Shown piece by piece: positions 56,596 through 64,000 of a stretch of 64,000 bases of DNA. Source of the DNA: Streptomyces sp. NRRL B-1140 (GTDB lineage Bacteria > Actinomycetota > Actinomycetes > Streptomycetales > Streptomycetaceae); contig NZ_LGEA01000001.1 in the NCBI RefSeq assembly GCF_001280065.1, positions 310,001-374,000 on the forward strand, given 5' to 3'. The first letter of the stretch is position 1. The number at the start of each line of letters is the position of its first letter. The notes under the pieces were generated by a model. That model was not told the DNA's origin and made no database searches. It saw only the letters and a program-made list of their open reading frames with translations. Made by a program: the position numbers and the translations under genes.

Positions 56596-56699
56596 AGCCG
56601 TGAAGGCGGTGGCCGCACGGAGGTGCGCGGCTTCGGCGGGCAGTTGGATCTCTGCTCCGGGGAGTGCTTTGATCCTGCGCACGGCGGGAGCGGCCGGGG

Positions 56700-56724
56700 C
56701 GGAATCCCGGTCTCCGGAATCCCG
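56700..56724. repeat. CGGAATCCCG direct repeat in the peptide gene promoter region
   Basis: Two exact 10-bp copies with a 15-bp period (GTCTC between). Direct repeats of this kind often bind activators such as SARP or LuxR-type proteins. The distance to the ATG (55 bp) fits a -35-proximal site. Confidence 0.4.
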
Positions 56725-56779
56725 CGGGCACCCGCGCTCACCGCCCCTGCGAGACATTCACGCGAAGGGAAACACCCCC

Positions 56780-57010
56780 ATGAACCTCACCTCTCGGGTC
56801 GACACCGCCGAGCTCACCGACGCCGACCTGGACGCCGTCGCCGGCGGCAACGCGGGCGGCGTCGATGTCTCCGCGGGCCTCGTGGGCGGCCTCTCCGCCG
56901 GCCTGGTCGGCCCCCTGGCCGGCGAGGCCTGCGCCGCGGTGCAGGCGGCCGTCTCGCCGCAGGGCGCGGCCGCGGGCGGCCACGCGGGCATCCACACGAC
57001 GTCGCTCTGA
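56780..57010 (+). CDS. Double-glycine-leader peptide, bacteriocin/RiPP-precursor-like
   Basis: 76 residues. Leader: VDTAELTDADLDAVAGG, a textbook double-glycine processing site (LxxxELDxVxGG pattern) recognised by C39 peptidases. The core of 53 residues contains GLVGGLSAGLVGPLAG, a Gly/Ala-rich helix with GxxxG motifs typical of pore-forming unmodified bacteriocins, and only one Cys (EACAAV), arguing against a lanthipeptide. ATG 56780 is preceded by GAAGGGA. A strong terminator follows. No modification enzyme, C39 transporter or immunity gene is adjacent, so it is an orphan precursor or a non-bacteriocin GG peptide. Confidence 0.65.
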   Translation: MNLTSRVDTAELTDADLDAVAGGNAGGVDVSAGLVGGLSAGLVGPLAGEACAAVQAAVSPQGAAAGGHAGIHTTSL

Positions 57011-57023
57011 CGCCAGTCGCGTG

Positions 57024-57056
57024 AAGGGCCCCGGGAAGCGATTCCCGGGGCCCTTT
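57024..57056 (+). terminator. Intrinsic terminator after the double-glycine peptide gene
   Basis: AAGGGCCCCGGGAA (57024-57037), loop GCGA, TTCCCGGGGCCCTT (57042-57055) form a perfect 14-bp stem ending in TTT. It starts 14 bp after the peptide stop and separates it from the next small gene. Confidence 0.9.
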
Positions 57057-57243
57057 CGCGTGCGGGGCGCGCGGGTCCACGGCAGCGGGAACCTCCCGGG
57101 GGCAGCGGCAGCAAACGTGCAGAATTTGCGAAACACGTGACGGAAACCTGGACACCCCGGGGGTGGGTAACACGGTGAGAGGGCGTGGCGCAGACTTACT
57201 CGGACCCCTCAGATCCCGTCTGCAAAGCGAGAGGAACAGCACC

Positions 57244-57414
57244 GTGAAACCTGACTCGATCTCGACCGGAGAGCTGCCGATCTACGAGAGCCTCATACGC
57301 GAACGCGGTGACGTCGTGGAGGAGGCCCGTGTGGTCGCCGAAGAGACCCAGCATCAGATGAGCCAGGCGCTGAACGGGGTCGCGGTGGCCCCGCAGGAGA
57401 CCGGCGCGGCGTGA
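57244..57414 (+). CDS. Small hydrophilic protein, unknown
   Basis: 56 residues, charged and helical (LIRERGDVVEEARVVAEETQ), no signal or membrane segment. GTG 57244 has GAGAGGA eight bases upstream, a good site. I do not recognise it. It follows the double-glycine peptide gene but is separated by a terminator; it could be a second small peptide of the same group or unrelated. A hairpin directly after its stop supports a real short transcript. Confidence 0.55.
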   Translation: MKPDSISTGELPIYESLIRERGDVVEEARVVAEETQHQMSQALNGVAVAPQETGAA

Positions 57415-57415
57415 C

Positions 57416-57442
57416 CCCCGGGGGGCATCGCGCCTCCCGGGG
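57416..57442. terminator. Terminator hairpin between convergent small genes
   Basis: CCCCGGGGGG (57416-57425) pairs with CCTCCCGGGG (57433-57442) with one G-T wobble and a 7-nt loop. It starts 2 bp after the 56-residue gene and faces the convergent DUF3140 gene. Confidence 0.6.
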
Positions 57443-57471
57443 ATCCGCGCGGGCGCTCCCCCGCCGGGCCG

Positions 57472-57807
57472 TCACCCCTCGAGCGGGTCGTGGCCCCAGT
57501 TCATCAGGGAGTACCGCCACCGTGAGTCCCGTACGTCCCCGGAGGGCCGCTGGGCCAGGTGACGGCGGACATAGCCGACGACCTTGCGCATGTGCCGGTA
57601 GTCGTCGTCCGTGAGGTCGCCCTTCCTGGTCCGCAGGATCTCCACGATCCGACGGCCGGAGGCGTGTCCGGTGGACTCGCCCCCGTCCTGGTGCTGCCCC
57701 GCGTTCTGCGAGTCGTCGGACTCCAGCCACTTCTCCAGACCGGCCGGTGTCATGTTCACCAGCTCACGGAAGTCGCTCCAGGTCTCCTCGCGTTCCCCGG
57801 CGTCCAC
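57472..57807 (-). CDS. DUF3140 family protein
   Basis: 111 residues. Conserved segments WSDFRELVNMTPAGLEKWL, GHASGRRIVEILRTRKGDLT, DDDYRHMRKVVGYVRRHLAQ and YSLMNWGHDPL match DUF3140, a family of unknown function found in actinobacteria and often next to DUF2945 proteins, as here. The start is GTG 57807 after GAGG, 6 bp downstream of the DUF2945 stop, so they form an operon. A DNA-binding or stress role has been guessed for such pairs; not established. Confidence 0.9.
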   Translation of the reverse strand: MDAGEREETWSDFRELVNMTPAGLEKWLESDDSQNAGQHQDGGESTGHASGRRIVEILRTRKGDLTDDDYRHMRKVVGYVRRHLAQRPSGDVRDSRWRYSLMNWGHDPLEG

Positions 57808-57813
57808 GCCGCC

Positions 57814-58044
57814 TCACTTCTTCTTCTTGAGCGCGGACGGCTTGTGCACCGCGGTCCTGCCGGACTTGTCGCTGCGCACCTCGTACTGCGGGTCGTCCGG
57901 CGAGGCGTCGACCGTGCGGCCGGACGCCTCCGTCCGTTCGGTGATCTCCCGTTCCACCTCGCCCTCGGTGCGGCTGCCGTGACTGCTCCAGGTGACCTTG
58001 TCGCCCTTCTTCGGCTTCCCGCCCTCGCTGCGGCCCTTCGCCAT
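57814..58044 (-). CDS. DUF2945 / HVA1-family TUDOR-domain protein
   Basis: 76 residues. Begins MAKGRSEGGKPKKGDKVTW and continues with SSHGSRTEGEVEREI and PQYEVRSDKSGRTAVHKPSA, ending in KKKK: the hypervirulence-associated TUDOR domain (DUF2945). Very basic ends suggest nucleic-acid contact. ATG 58044 has AGGGAG upstream. First gene of a two-gene operon with the DUF3140 gene. Confidence 0.88.
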   Translation of the reverse strand: MAKGRSEGGKPKKGDKVTWSSHGSRTEGEVEREITERTEASGRTVDASPDDPQYEVRSDKSGRTAVHKPSALKKKK

Positions 58045-58099
58045 GCCGGTACTCCCTAGCCGAGACGTGTGCTGTCCTTCCAGCGTGCGGGCCGGGCGG

Positions 58100-59218
58100 T
58101 CAGGACGCAGCTCGGCGGGCTCCGGCCCGGCCGTTGGCCGTGTCGCGGAAGGCCCACGCCATCCGGGGCTCCGTCACCCGGCGGAAGGCGCGCCGTACGG
58201 GCGGTGCGCACAGCGCGGTGACGGCCACGGCCGCGACCAGGGTGGCGGCGATCACGCCGATGGGGCCGCCCCGGACCGGCTCGTACCAGCCCCAGTGCTT
58301 CGCGGCCTGCGCGACGAAACCGTGCAGCAGGTAACCGGACAGGGTCCCGGCGCCCAGCACCGTGAACCAGGTCCGCCGCCCGGGCACCCAGGCGAGGAAG
58401 CAGCCGACCAGGACGAGGGAGCAGCCGAAGACGGCCAGGGTCATCAGGGGCCCGTACCAGACGGGGACGCCCAGTTCCGGGGCGCTGTCCGCGTGGAAGA
58501 ACCAGGCGTAGTCCATCCGCGGCACCGCGAAGTACGCCAGGCCCAGGGCGCAGGCGGCCACCGGAACGGCGAGTACCCGCGCCGCCCGCCGTCGCACCAG
58601 CCGGAAGTGCTCCGGCCGCAGCAGCAGACCGAACACGAAGTACGGCAGGAACTGCAGGACGCGCTGCAGATCGAGGTCGCGCCCGATGGACGGCGCGGTC
58701 GTGGCAGCCATCGCGATGGCCAGGGCGAGCGGGAGCGGCCACCGCACCAGCCGCCACAGCGGCGTGGTCAGCCGCCAGACGAACAGGGCCGCGAGGAACC
58801 AGGTGAGGTAGAGGGGGTCCAGCAGGCTGACCGGGCGGTCGGGGTCCTGGCTGGACCAGCGGGTGAAGAAGGTGTACGCCGTCTCGAACACCACGTACGG
58901 GACGGCGACGCCGGTGACCAGACGCCGGAGCCGGGCCGGGCTGCCGTCGAACGTACGCGAGAAGTAGCCGGAGATGATGATGAACGCCGGCATGTGGAAG
59001 GCGTAGACGAGGGTGTAGAGGGCGGTGACGGTCCTGCTGTCCTGGCGCAGCGGCTCCCAGGCGTGCCCCACCGCCACGAGGACGATCGCGAGGTACTTGG
59101 CGTTGTCGAAGAACGCGTCCCGCTGCCGGGCCGGGCGGTTCGCGGCGGCGGGCTCCTCCGTGCGCGCACTCGGGGTCGTTTCCGCGCCCGGGCGGAGCGC
59201 GGTCATCGTGTCACTCAC
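58100..59218 (-). CDS. Membrane acyltransferase family 3 protein
   Basis: 372 residues with about 10 membrane helices. The acyltransferase-3 (OafA/YrhL) signature is visible: RDAFFDNAKYLAIVLVAVGH (with the key His) and AFHMPAFIIISGYFSR. It would acetylate or otherwise acylate a wall or surface sugar or a small molecule at the membrane. GTG 59218 follows GGAGGG closely; ATG 59206 is an in-frame alternative. No partner gene indicates the substrate. Confidence 0.85.
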   Translation of the reverse strand: MSDTMTALRPGAETTPSARTEEPAAANRPARQRDAFFDNAKYLAIVLVAVGHAWEPLRQDSRTVTALYTLVYAFHMPAFIIISGYFSRTFDGSPARLRRLVTGVAVPYVVFETAYTFFTRWSSQDPDRPVSLLDPLYLTWFLAALFVWRLTTPLWRLVRWPLPLALAIAMAATTAPSIGRDLDLQRVLQFLPYFVFGLLLRPEHFRLVRRRAARVLAVPVAACALGLAYFAVPRMDYAWFFHADSAPELGVPVWYGPLMTLAVFGCSLVLVGCFLAWVPGRRTWFTVLGAGTLSGYLLHGFVAQAAKHWGWYEPVRGGPIGVIAATLVAAVAVTALCAPPVRRAFRRVTEPRMAWAFRDTANGRAGARRAAS

Positions 59219-59359
59219 GGGCCCTCCCGAAGCGGCTCGAGGCGTGGTCGCCTCTTCCGGCAGGGAGTGAAGGAAGGGAGTGTGCGCAGAACATCGCCCG
59301 CAACCTGATCACAGGGCCGTGCGTTCGTTCAACTCGTAACGGACATGGCTCGCTTCGGT

Positions 59360-60916
59360 TCATGCCCGGGTGTACGTACCGGGACGGGCGATCGTCTCCC
59401 GCAGGGCCGTGGTGAGGGGGTGCCGTGGTGCGGTGAGGACCTGCTGGGCGGGTCCCTGTTCGACGAGTTCACCGGCGTCCAGTACGGCGATGCGGTGGGC
59501 GGGGGCCGCCGTGTCCAGGTCGTGGGTGATCAGGACGAGGGCGAGGTCGCCGCGGTCGCGGGCCAGGCCGGCGAGCAGGTCGAGGAGGCCGCGGCGGCTC
59601 ACGGCGTCCAGGCCGGAGGTGATCTCGTCGCACACCAGGACCCGGGGCCGGGCGAGGAGGGCGCGGGCGAGTGCGGCGCGCTGGAGTTCGCCGCCGGAGA
59701 GCTCGCCGGGGCGGCGGCGGGTGAGCTCGTCCGGGAGGCCGAGGCGGGCGAGGGTGGCGCGGGCCTCGTCCGTCGCCGTGTCCTCGGCGGTGCCGCGCAG
59801 CCGGACGGCGGTGCGGGCGACCTGGGCGAGGACGGGCCGGTGCTCGTCGAAGGAGGCCAGGGCGTCCTGGAACACGTACTGCACGGCGGCGAGTTGCGCC
59901 CGGCTGCGGCGGCGCAGGCTGCGCGGCAGTGCGGTGCCGTCGAGCAGGATCTCACCGTCGTGGTCTCGGTGCAGACCGGCCAGGCAGCGGGCGAGGGTGG
60001 TCTTGCCGCTGCCGGAGCGGCCGACGACGGCCAGACATGTGCCGGGATGCAGGGCGAGGTGCGGGACGCGCAGGACGGTGGTCCCGGGGTCGTGCACGGC
60101 GTTCAGATGCCGTACCTCCAGGACGGGTTGGCCGGGATCGACGGGTGTGTCGGCACGCGGTGCCGGGCGCTGTGCCTCCAGCAGCCGGCGGGTCCAGTCG
60201 TGGCGGGGTGCCTTCCACAGCCGCTCCGCGGGGCCCGACTCCACGACCTGGCCGGCGCGCAGGACGAGGACGTCGTCGGCGAGCGCGCGGACGACGTCGA
60301 GGTCGTGACTGAGCAGGACGACCGCGATGCCGCGCGCGGCGACCGCCGCCAGCCGGTCGACGACGGCCCTCTTGGTGAGCACGTCCTGGCCGGTGGTGGG
60401 CTCGTCGGCGACGATGACCCGGGCGCCGAGGAGGAGGGCCTGAGCGAGGACGACACGCTGCTGCTGGCCACCGGAGAGCTGGTGCGGGTACCGTCGCAAC
60501 AAGGCCTCTGCGTCGGGGAGTTGTGCCTCCGAAAGGGCTCGCAGAACCAGTCGCCGAGCCGCGCCACGGCGTTCGGGGCGGGGCAGACGGCGCACCTGCG
60601 GGCGGGCGATGTCGTCGAGCAGGGCGCTGATGCGACGGGCCGGGTTGAGCACGGTGGCCGGGTGCTGGGGAACGTAGCCCACCGGGCCGTCTCCCGGCCG
60701 GCGCACCTCCCCCGTGACGCGGGCACCGGCCGGATACTCCCCCAGCAGCGCCAGCCCGATGGTGGTCTTGCCGCTGCCGGAGGCACCGACCAGGGCGGTC
60801 ACCCGGCCGGGCAGCACCCGCAGGCGCACTCCGTCGACGATCGCCCGGCCGTCGATCTCCACCCGCAGCTCGCTGATCTCGGCGGCGGGTTCCGCCGGGC
60901 CCGTGGCGTGGTTCAC
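59360..60916 (-). CDS. Double ATP-binding subunit of peptide/nickel-type ABC transporter
   Basis: 518 residues with two nucleotide-binding domains in one chain: Walker A GASGSGKTTIGLALLG and GRSGSGKTTLARCLAG; signatures LSGGQQQRVVLAQAL and LSGGELQRAALARAL; Walker B VIVADEPTTGQD and VLVCDEITSGLD. This is a DppD-DppF fusion. It powers uptake of peptides, nickel or similar solutes. GTG 60916 overlaps the stop of the upstream permease (GTGA). Last gene of the four-gene transporter operon. Confidence 0.92.
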   Translation of the reverse strand: MNHATGPAEPAAEISELRVEIDGRAIVDGVRLRVLPGRVTALVGASGSGKTTIGLALLGEYPAGARVTGEVRRPGDGPVGYVPQHPATVLNPARRISALLDDIARPQVRRLPRPERRGAARRLVLRALSEAQLPDAEALLRRYPHQLSGGQQQRVVLAQALLLGARVIVADEPTTGQDVLTKRAVVDRLAAVAARGIAVVLLSHDLDVVRALADDVLVLRAGQVVESGPAERLWKAPRHDWTRRLLEAQRPAPRADTPVDPGQPVLEVRHLNAVHDPGTTVLRVPHLALHPGTCLAVVGRSGSGKTTLARCLAGLHRDHDGEILLDGTALPRSLRRRSRAQLAAVQYVFQDALASFDEHRPVLAQVARTAVRLRGTAEDTATDEARATLARLGLPDELTRRRPGELSGGELQRAALARALLARPRVLVCDEITSGLDAVSRRGLLDLLAGLARDRGDLALVLITHDLDTAAPAHRIAVLDAGELVEQGPAQQVLTAPRHPLTTALRETIARPGTYTRA

Positions 60917-61752
60917 GGCCGCCGTCCCTTCCTTCTGGGGCTCTTCTCCAGCGCGGCGTCGAAGAGCAGGTTGGTGCCCGTCGTCAGGGCGACGATCAGC
61001 AGCGCGGGGACGACGACCGCCCAGGGCTGCACGAAGAGCCCGGTTCGGTTGCGGTCGACCATGACCGCCCAGTCGGCGGCGTCCGGGGCGACTCCCACAC
61101 CGAGGAACGCGGCGGTCGACACCAGGTACAGCACACCCGTCAGCCGGATGCCGGCGTCGGCGGCCAGGGTACGCAGGGCCGAGCGGCCGACGTAGCCGAA
61201 GGCGACGCGCCACCATGTCTCGCCCTGCATGCGCAGCGCCTCCACGGCGGGCCGGGAGGCGGCCTCGGCCGCGGCGGCGCGGACGATCCGGGCGGCGTCG
61301 GGCACGTTCACCAGCGCGACGAGCAGTGCCAGGCCCGTGGCGCCCGGCGAGAACACGGACGCCACCAGCAGGATCAGCAGCAGCGACGGTACGGCGAGCA
61401 GCACGTCCAAGGGGCGCATCAGCAGGTCCTCCAGGCGTCGCGCGGGGGTGAGCGCGCCGGCGAGTCCGACCGGCAGCGCGACGAGGTAGGCGAGGGCCGT
61501 CGCGGCGAGCGCGGTCAGCACGACCGTGCGGCCGCCGTGCAGCACCTGCCGCCACACGTCGCGACCGACGAAGTCGGTGCCGAGCCAGTGGCCGCCGCCG
61601 AGGGTGAAGGAGGCGGAGCGGGGGCCGGGCGCACCGGCGAACAGGGGCCCCAGGAGGGCTAGCAGGACAGGGACGGCGACGATCACGAGGCCGAGAAGGA
61701 ACCGGCGCGACACCCTCACGCCGCCACGCCCGCCCGGCGCGTCAGCCCTCAC
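60913..61752 (-). CDS. ABC transporter permease, DppC/NikC type
   Basis: 279 residues with about five helices and an EAA-type loop (EALRMQGETWWRVAFGYVGR). The GTG 61752 start overlaps the other permease's stop (GTGA) and begins with the short repeat ADAPGGRGGVR. An alternative GTG at 61719, one 33-bp repeat unit later, would remove the Gly/Arg-rich head (MRADAPGGRGG) and start at VRVSRRFLLGL. Forms the membrane channel with the DppB-type permease. Confidence 0.85.
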   Translation of the reverse strand: MRADAPGGRGGVRVSRRFLLGLVIVAVPVLLALLGPLFAGAPGPRSASFTLGGGHWLGTDFVGRDVWRQVLHGGRTVVLTALAATALAYLVALPVGLAGALTPARRLEDLLMRPLDVLLAVPSLLLILLVASVFSPGATGLALLVALVNVPDAARIVRAAAAEAASRPAVEALRMQGETWWRVAFGYVGRSALRTLAADAGIRLTGVLYLVSTAAFLGVGVAPDAADWAVMVDRNRTGLFVQPWAVVVPALLIVALTTGTNLLFDAALEKSPRRKGRRP

Positions 61753-61770
61753 GCCGCCACCCCCGCCCGG
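61705..61770. repeat. 33-bp tandem duplication across the permease junction
   Basis: On the minus strand two copies of CGGGCGGG[G/C]GTGGCGGCGTGAGGG lie 33 bp apart. Both contain GTGAGGG; the first is the stop-start overlap, the second lies 11 codons into the second permease. The duplication keeps frame, so it duplicated the start region without damage. Confidence 0.7.
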
Positions 61771-62708
61771 GGCGTCAGCCGGTACGCCAGAGCGTCCGCG
61801 CCCAGGTTCAGTACGACGGTCAGCACGCCGAACACCACCGCCAGCCCCTGCACCACGGGCACGTCCCGCTCGGCGACGGCGTTCAGGAGGACCGTCCCCA
61901 GGCCGGGGATCACGAACAGCGCCTCCACGACGATGACCCCGCACAGCAACCAGTCGATGGTGCGGGCGAGTTGCTGGGCGGCAGGAGCGAGGGCGTTGAG
62001 GAGCGCGTGGGTGTAGCGGACGCGGGCGCCGGAGACACCGTAGCGGCGGGCATGGGCCGCGTACGGCGAGGCGAGGGCGTCGACCATGCCGGCGCGGACC
62101 AGCCGGGACAGGGAACAGACCGGGCGGGACAACAGGACCAGCACGGGAAGCACCAGCACGGCGGGGTGACCGAGCAGGTCCGTGCCGAAGCCGACCGCCG
62201 TCGGCGGCAGCCAGGTCAGTTTCAGTGCGAAAACCGTCACCAGCAGCACTCCGAGTGCGAACTCGGGGACGGCGTACACGGCGAGCGTCGCCGAGCTGAT
62301 CAGCCGGTCGACGAGCCGCCCCTCGTGGCGGGCGGCGAGCACACCGAGCCCGAACCCGAGGGGGACGAGCAGGGCGAGGGTGAGGGCGGCCGGCAGCAGG
62401 CTCGGGCCGAAACCGTCGGCGATGTATCCGGTGACCGGGCGGCCGGAGGTCAGGGAGGTGCCGAAGTCGCCATGCAGCATGCCCGTCGCCCAGTCCGCGA
62501 GCCGTTCGTGGGCGGGCCGGTCCAGGTCCATGGACGCGCGGATCGCGGCGATGCGGGCGGGGTCGGGCTGGTCGCCCGCGAGGGCGACCGCGGCGTCGCC
62601 CGGCAGCGCCTCGGTGAGCGCGAAGACCAGCAGCACGACGGCCACGGTCTGCACGGCACCGAGCACCAGCCGCCGGGCGACGAACGAGCGCAGACCGCTC
62701 CGCTTCAC
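61749..62708 (-). CDS. ABC transporter permease, DppB/NikB type
   Basis: 319 residues with six helices. The N-terminal DppB-type pattern is present: FVARRLVLGAVQTVAVVLLV, then LPGDAAVALAGDQPDPARIA, and the loop GVSGARVRYTHALLNALAPA. GTG 62708 overlaps the binding-protein stop (GTGA); ATG 62717 would add three residues. Works with the DppC-type permease and the double ATPase. Confidence 0.9.
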   Translation of the reverse strand: MKRSGLRSFVARRLVLGAVQTVAVVLLVFALTEALPGDAAVALAGDQPDPARIAAIRASMDLDRPAHERLADWATGMLHGDFGTSLTSGRPVTGYIADGFGPSLLPAALTLALLVPLGFGLGVLAARHEGRLVDRLISSATLAVYAVPEFALGVLLVTVFALKLTWLPPTAVGFGTDLLGHPAVLVLPVLVLLSRPVCSLSRLVRAGMVDALASPYAAHARRYGVSGARVRYTHALLNALAPAAQQLARTIDWLLCGVIVVEALFVIPGLGTVLLNAVAERDVPVVQGLAVVFGVLTVVLNLGADALAYRLTPRAGVAA

Positions 62709-64000
62709 GCCAGCCATACCTTGTCGAAGCGGGCCCAGTCGAGGGTGTTGGCGGGGGCCTTGGTCTCCACTCCCCTGACGTTGCGTGCCGTTCCGATGAT
62801 CCAGTCCGCGAAGCCCCAGATCAGGAAGCCGCCCTCGGTGTACAGGCGGCGCTGCATCCGCGTGTAGACAGCGGCCCGTTCGGTCTTGTCCCGGGTGGAC
62901 TGGGCCTGCTGGTAGAGGGCGTCGAAGTCCTTGTGGTGCCACTTGGTGGCGTTGGTCGTGGAGTCGGTGAGCAGGCGCTGGGAGATGTGGGCCTCGATGG
63001 GCATGGCACCGGAGCGGTAGCAGCACAGGGTGCCGCCGTCGAGGATGTCGCTCCAGTAGGAGTCCTTGCTGCCCGTCTTCACGTCGATGGTGACGCCGGC
63101 CTCGGCGGCCTGGTCGCGGAAGATGCTCGCGGCCTCGGTGAACCCCGCGGCGACGGCCGAGGTGTCCAGGGTGACCTTCAGCTTCTCGGCACCGGCCTGC
63201 TTGAGCAGGGCCCGGGCGTGGTCGAGGTCCCGCTCGCGCTGCGGCAGTGCGGAGGCGTAGTACTCGTAGCCCTTGCCGAACAGGTCGTTGCCGACCTCGC
63301 CCGCACCGGACAGGGCGCCGTCGACGAGTTCCTGCCGGTCGGCGATGAGGAAGAAGGCCTCGCGCACCCGTTTGTCGTCGAAGGGCGGCCGGTCGGTCTT
63401 CATGCAGAACGCCTGCATGGCGCTGTTGCGCAGCCGCACGATCTCGATCCGTCCCCCGCCTTCGTGGGCGCGGGCGGTGGTGGGGTTCAGTTCGTGCGCG
63501 TACTCGACCTGTCCCGCAAGGAGGGCGTTGACGCGCGCGGACTCCTCGTTGGCGACGACGAACTCGATCTCGTCGAGGTGCGGGGCGCCGTCCCAGTAGT
63601 CCTCGTAGCGGCGGAAGACGGCGGAGCGGCCGGGTGTGAAGGAGACGAACCGGAAGGGGCCGGAGCCGATGGGCTTGTCGTCGAAGCCGGTGGCGTGCCG
63701 GGGGACGATGTACGCCCCGAACGCGGCGAGAATGTTGGGGAATTCGGCCGTGGGGCGCTTGCAGACGAACTCGACGGTTCGCTCGTCCGCGGCACGGCTG
63801 GCGTCGAGGTCGATGGGCTCCAGGGACGCCTTGGCGCGGAAGGCCTTCTCGGGGTCGGCGATACGGCGGTAGCTGTACAGGACGTCCTCGGCGGTGACCG
63901 GCTTCCCGTCGTGGAAGGTGGCCTGACGCAGCGTCACCCGCCAGCGCGCCAGGTTCTTGTCGGACTCCCACTTCTCGGCGAGGCGGGGCCGGGCGGAGAG
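62705..64000 (-). CDS. Family 5 extracellular solute-binding protein, 5' end outside the window
   Basis: The visible 431 residues are the middle and C-terminal part of a DppA/OppA/NikA-type binding protein: TLRQATFHDGKPVTAEDVLY, KPIGSGPFRFVSF, FFLIADRQELVDGALSG. The signal peptide or lipobox lies beyond 64000. It delivers peptides, nickel chelates or another solute to the two permeases encoded directly downstream, each coupled by GTGA. Cluster order is binding protein, permease, permease, double ATPase. Substrate cannot be told. Confidence 0.9.
   Translation of the reverse strand, partial: LSARPRLAEKWESDKNLARWRVTLRQATFHDGKPVTAEDVLYSYRRIADPEKAFRAKASLEPIDLDASRAADERTVEFVCKRPTAEFPNILAAFGAYIVPRHATGFDDKPIGSGPFRFVSFTPGRSAVFRRYEDYWDGAPHLDEIEFVVANEESARVNALLAGQVEYAHELNPTTARAHEGGGRIEIVRLRNSAMQAFCMKTDRPPFDDKRVREAFFLIADRQELVDGALSGAGEVGNDLFGKGYEYYASALPQRERDLDHARALLKQAGAEKLKVTLDTSAVAAGFTEAASIFRDQAAEAGVTIDVKTGSKDSYWSDILDGGTLCCYRSGAMPIEAHISQRLLTDSTTNATKWHHKDFDALYQQAQSTRDKTERAAVYTRMQRRLYTEGGFLIWGFADWIIGTARNVRGVETKAPANTLDWARFDKVWLA

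Larger units (their letters stand above)
56240..56779. other. 540-bp intergenic region before the double-glycine peptide gene
   Basis: No convincing gene. Two structures stand out: the palindrome GTGACC-CGGA-GGTCAC at 56580-56595 and the 10-bp direct repeat CGGAATCCCG at 56700-56709 and 56715-56724, the latter 55-80 bp before the peptide start. Open frames crossing it lack ribosome binding sites. Confidence 0.5.

Noticed and set aside
56429..56779. Upstream extension of the double-glycine peptide frame
   Set aside because: Arg/Gly/Ala-rich, no ribosome binding site, and would bury the leader peptide; ATG 56780 has GAAGGGA and gives the expected GG leader.

Overview
The window is a stretch of very GC-rich actinobacterial chromosome, almost certainly from a Streptomyces species. 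The evidence is the strong G/C bias at third codon positions, frequent GTG (and some TTG) starts with GGAG-type ribosome binding sites, many GTGA/ATGA stop-start overlaps, and a gene set that from memory matches the S. coelicolor aconitase - murA2 - arcA/argF - sflB neighbourhood. No rRNA, tRNA, CRISPR array, insertion sequence or phage genes were recognised. Most of it looks like ordinary core or near-core chromosome with small accessory inserts.

Layout. 1-4.4 kb: the 5' part of aconitase (minus strand, cut by the window edge) with iron-box-like and MarR/TamR-like operators, a DUF4236 protein and an XRE-fused MurA paralogue. 4.4-11.9 kb: a small membrane protein and a four-gene minus-strand operon of exported proteins: an I36-type small protein, two lipoproteins and a 1484-residue secreted protein with a lytic-transglycosylase-like core. 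11.9-14.3 kb: DUF488 protein, secreted protein, phosphomannose isomerase. 14.5-18.6 kb: a tight PLP-enzyme cassette (Y4yA-type decarboxylase, cysteine synthase-rhodanese fusion, cysteine desulfurase). 18.6-20.9 kb: methyltransferase, His-rich metal-binding protein, DUF6299 and DUF5999 proteins. 20.9-25.3 kb and 31.4-34.6 kb: two parts of a CoA-dependent aromatic-acid pathway (RidA, acyl-CoA dehydrogenase, aryl-CoA ligase, PaaX regulator; enoyl-CoA hydratase and a flavin monooxygenase-OYE fusion). The two parts share a 27-bp promoter motif. Between them lie a YihY/BrkB protein, the modABC molybdate transporter, an NDH-2-like flavoprotein and an ECF41/SigJ-type sigma factor.

34.9-42 kb: an anti-sigma-like ATPase, ornithine carbamoyltransferase and arginine deiminase, then the Hen1-Pnkp RNA-repair pair. 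42-46.3 kb: F420-dependent oxidoreductase, small proteins, MazG-like pyrophosphohydrolase overlapping an AAA ATPase, and a SepF-like cell-division protein. 46.4-50.5 kb: a one-polypeptide nitrate reductase fused to a CysJ-like flavoprotein reductase, which needs the molybdenum that modABC would import. 50.6-56.2 kb: a polytopic membrane protein, a YceI/MarR pair with three operators, and two coupled CNNM/CorC-type transporters preceded by a proline-rich leader ORF. 56.8-59.2 kb: a double-glycine-leader peptide, small proteins and an acyltransferase. 59.4-64 kb: a peptide/nickel-type ABC transporter whose binding protein runs off the right edge.

The least-explained and most interesting parts are the exported four-gene operon, the sulfur/PLP cassette, the split aromatic-CoA regulon with its shared motif, the orphan double-glycine peptide and the proline-rich leader in front of the CNNM genes. 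All functional statements rest on reading motifs and on memory of protein families; no searches were run.
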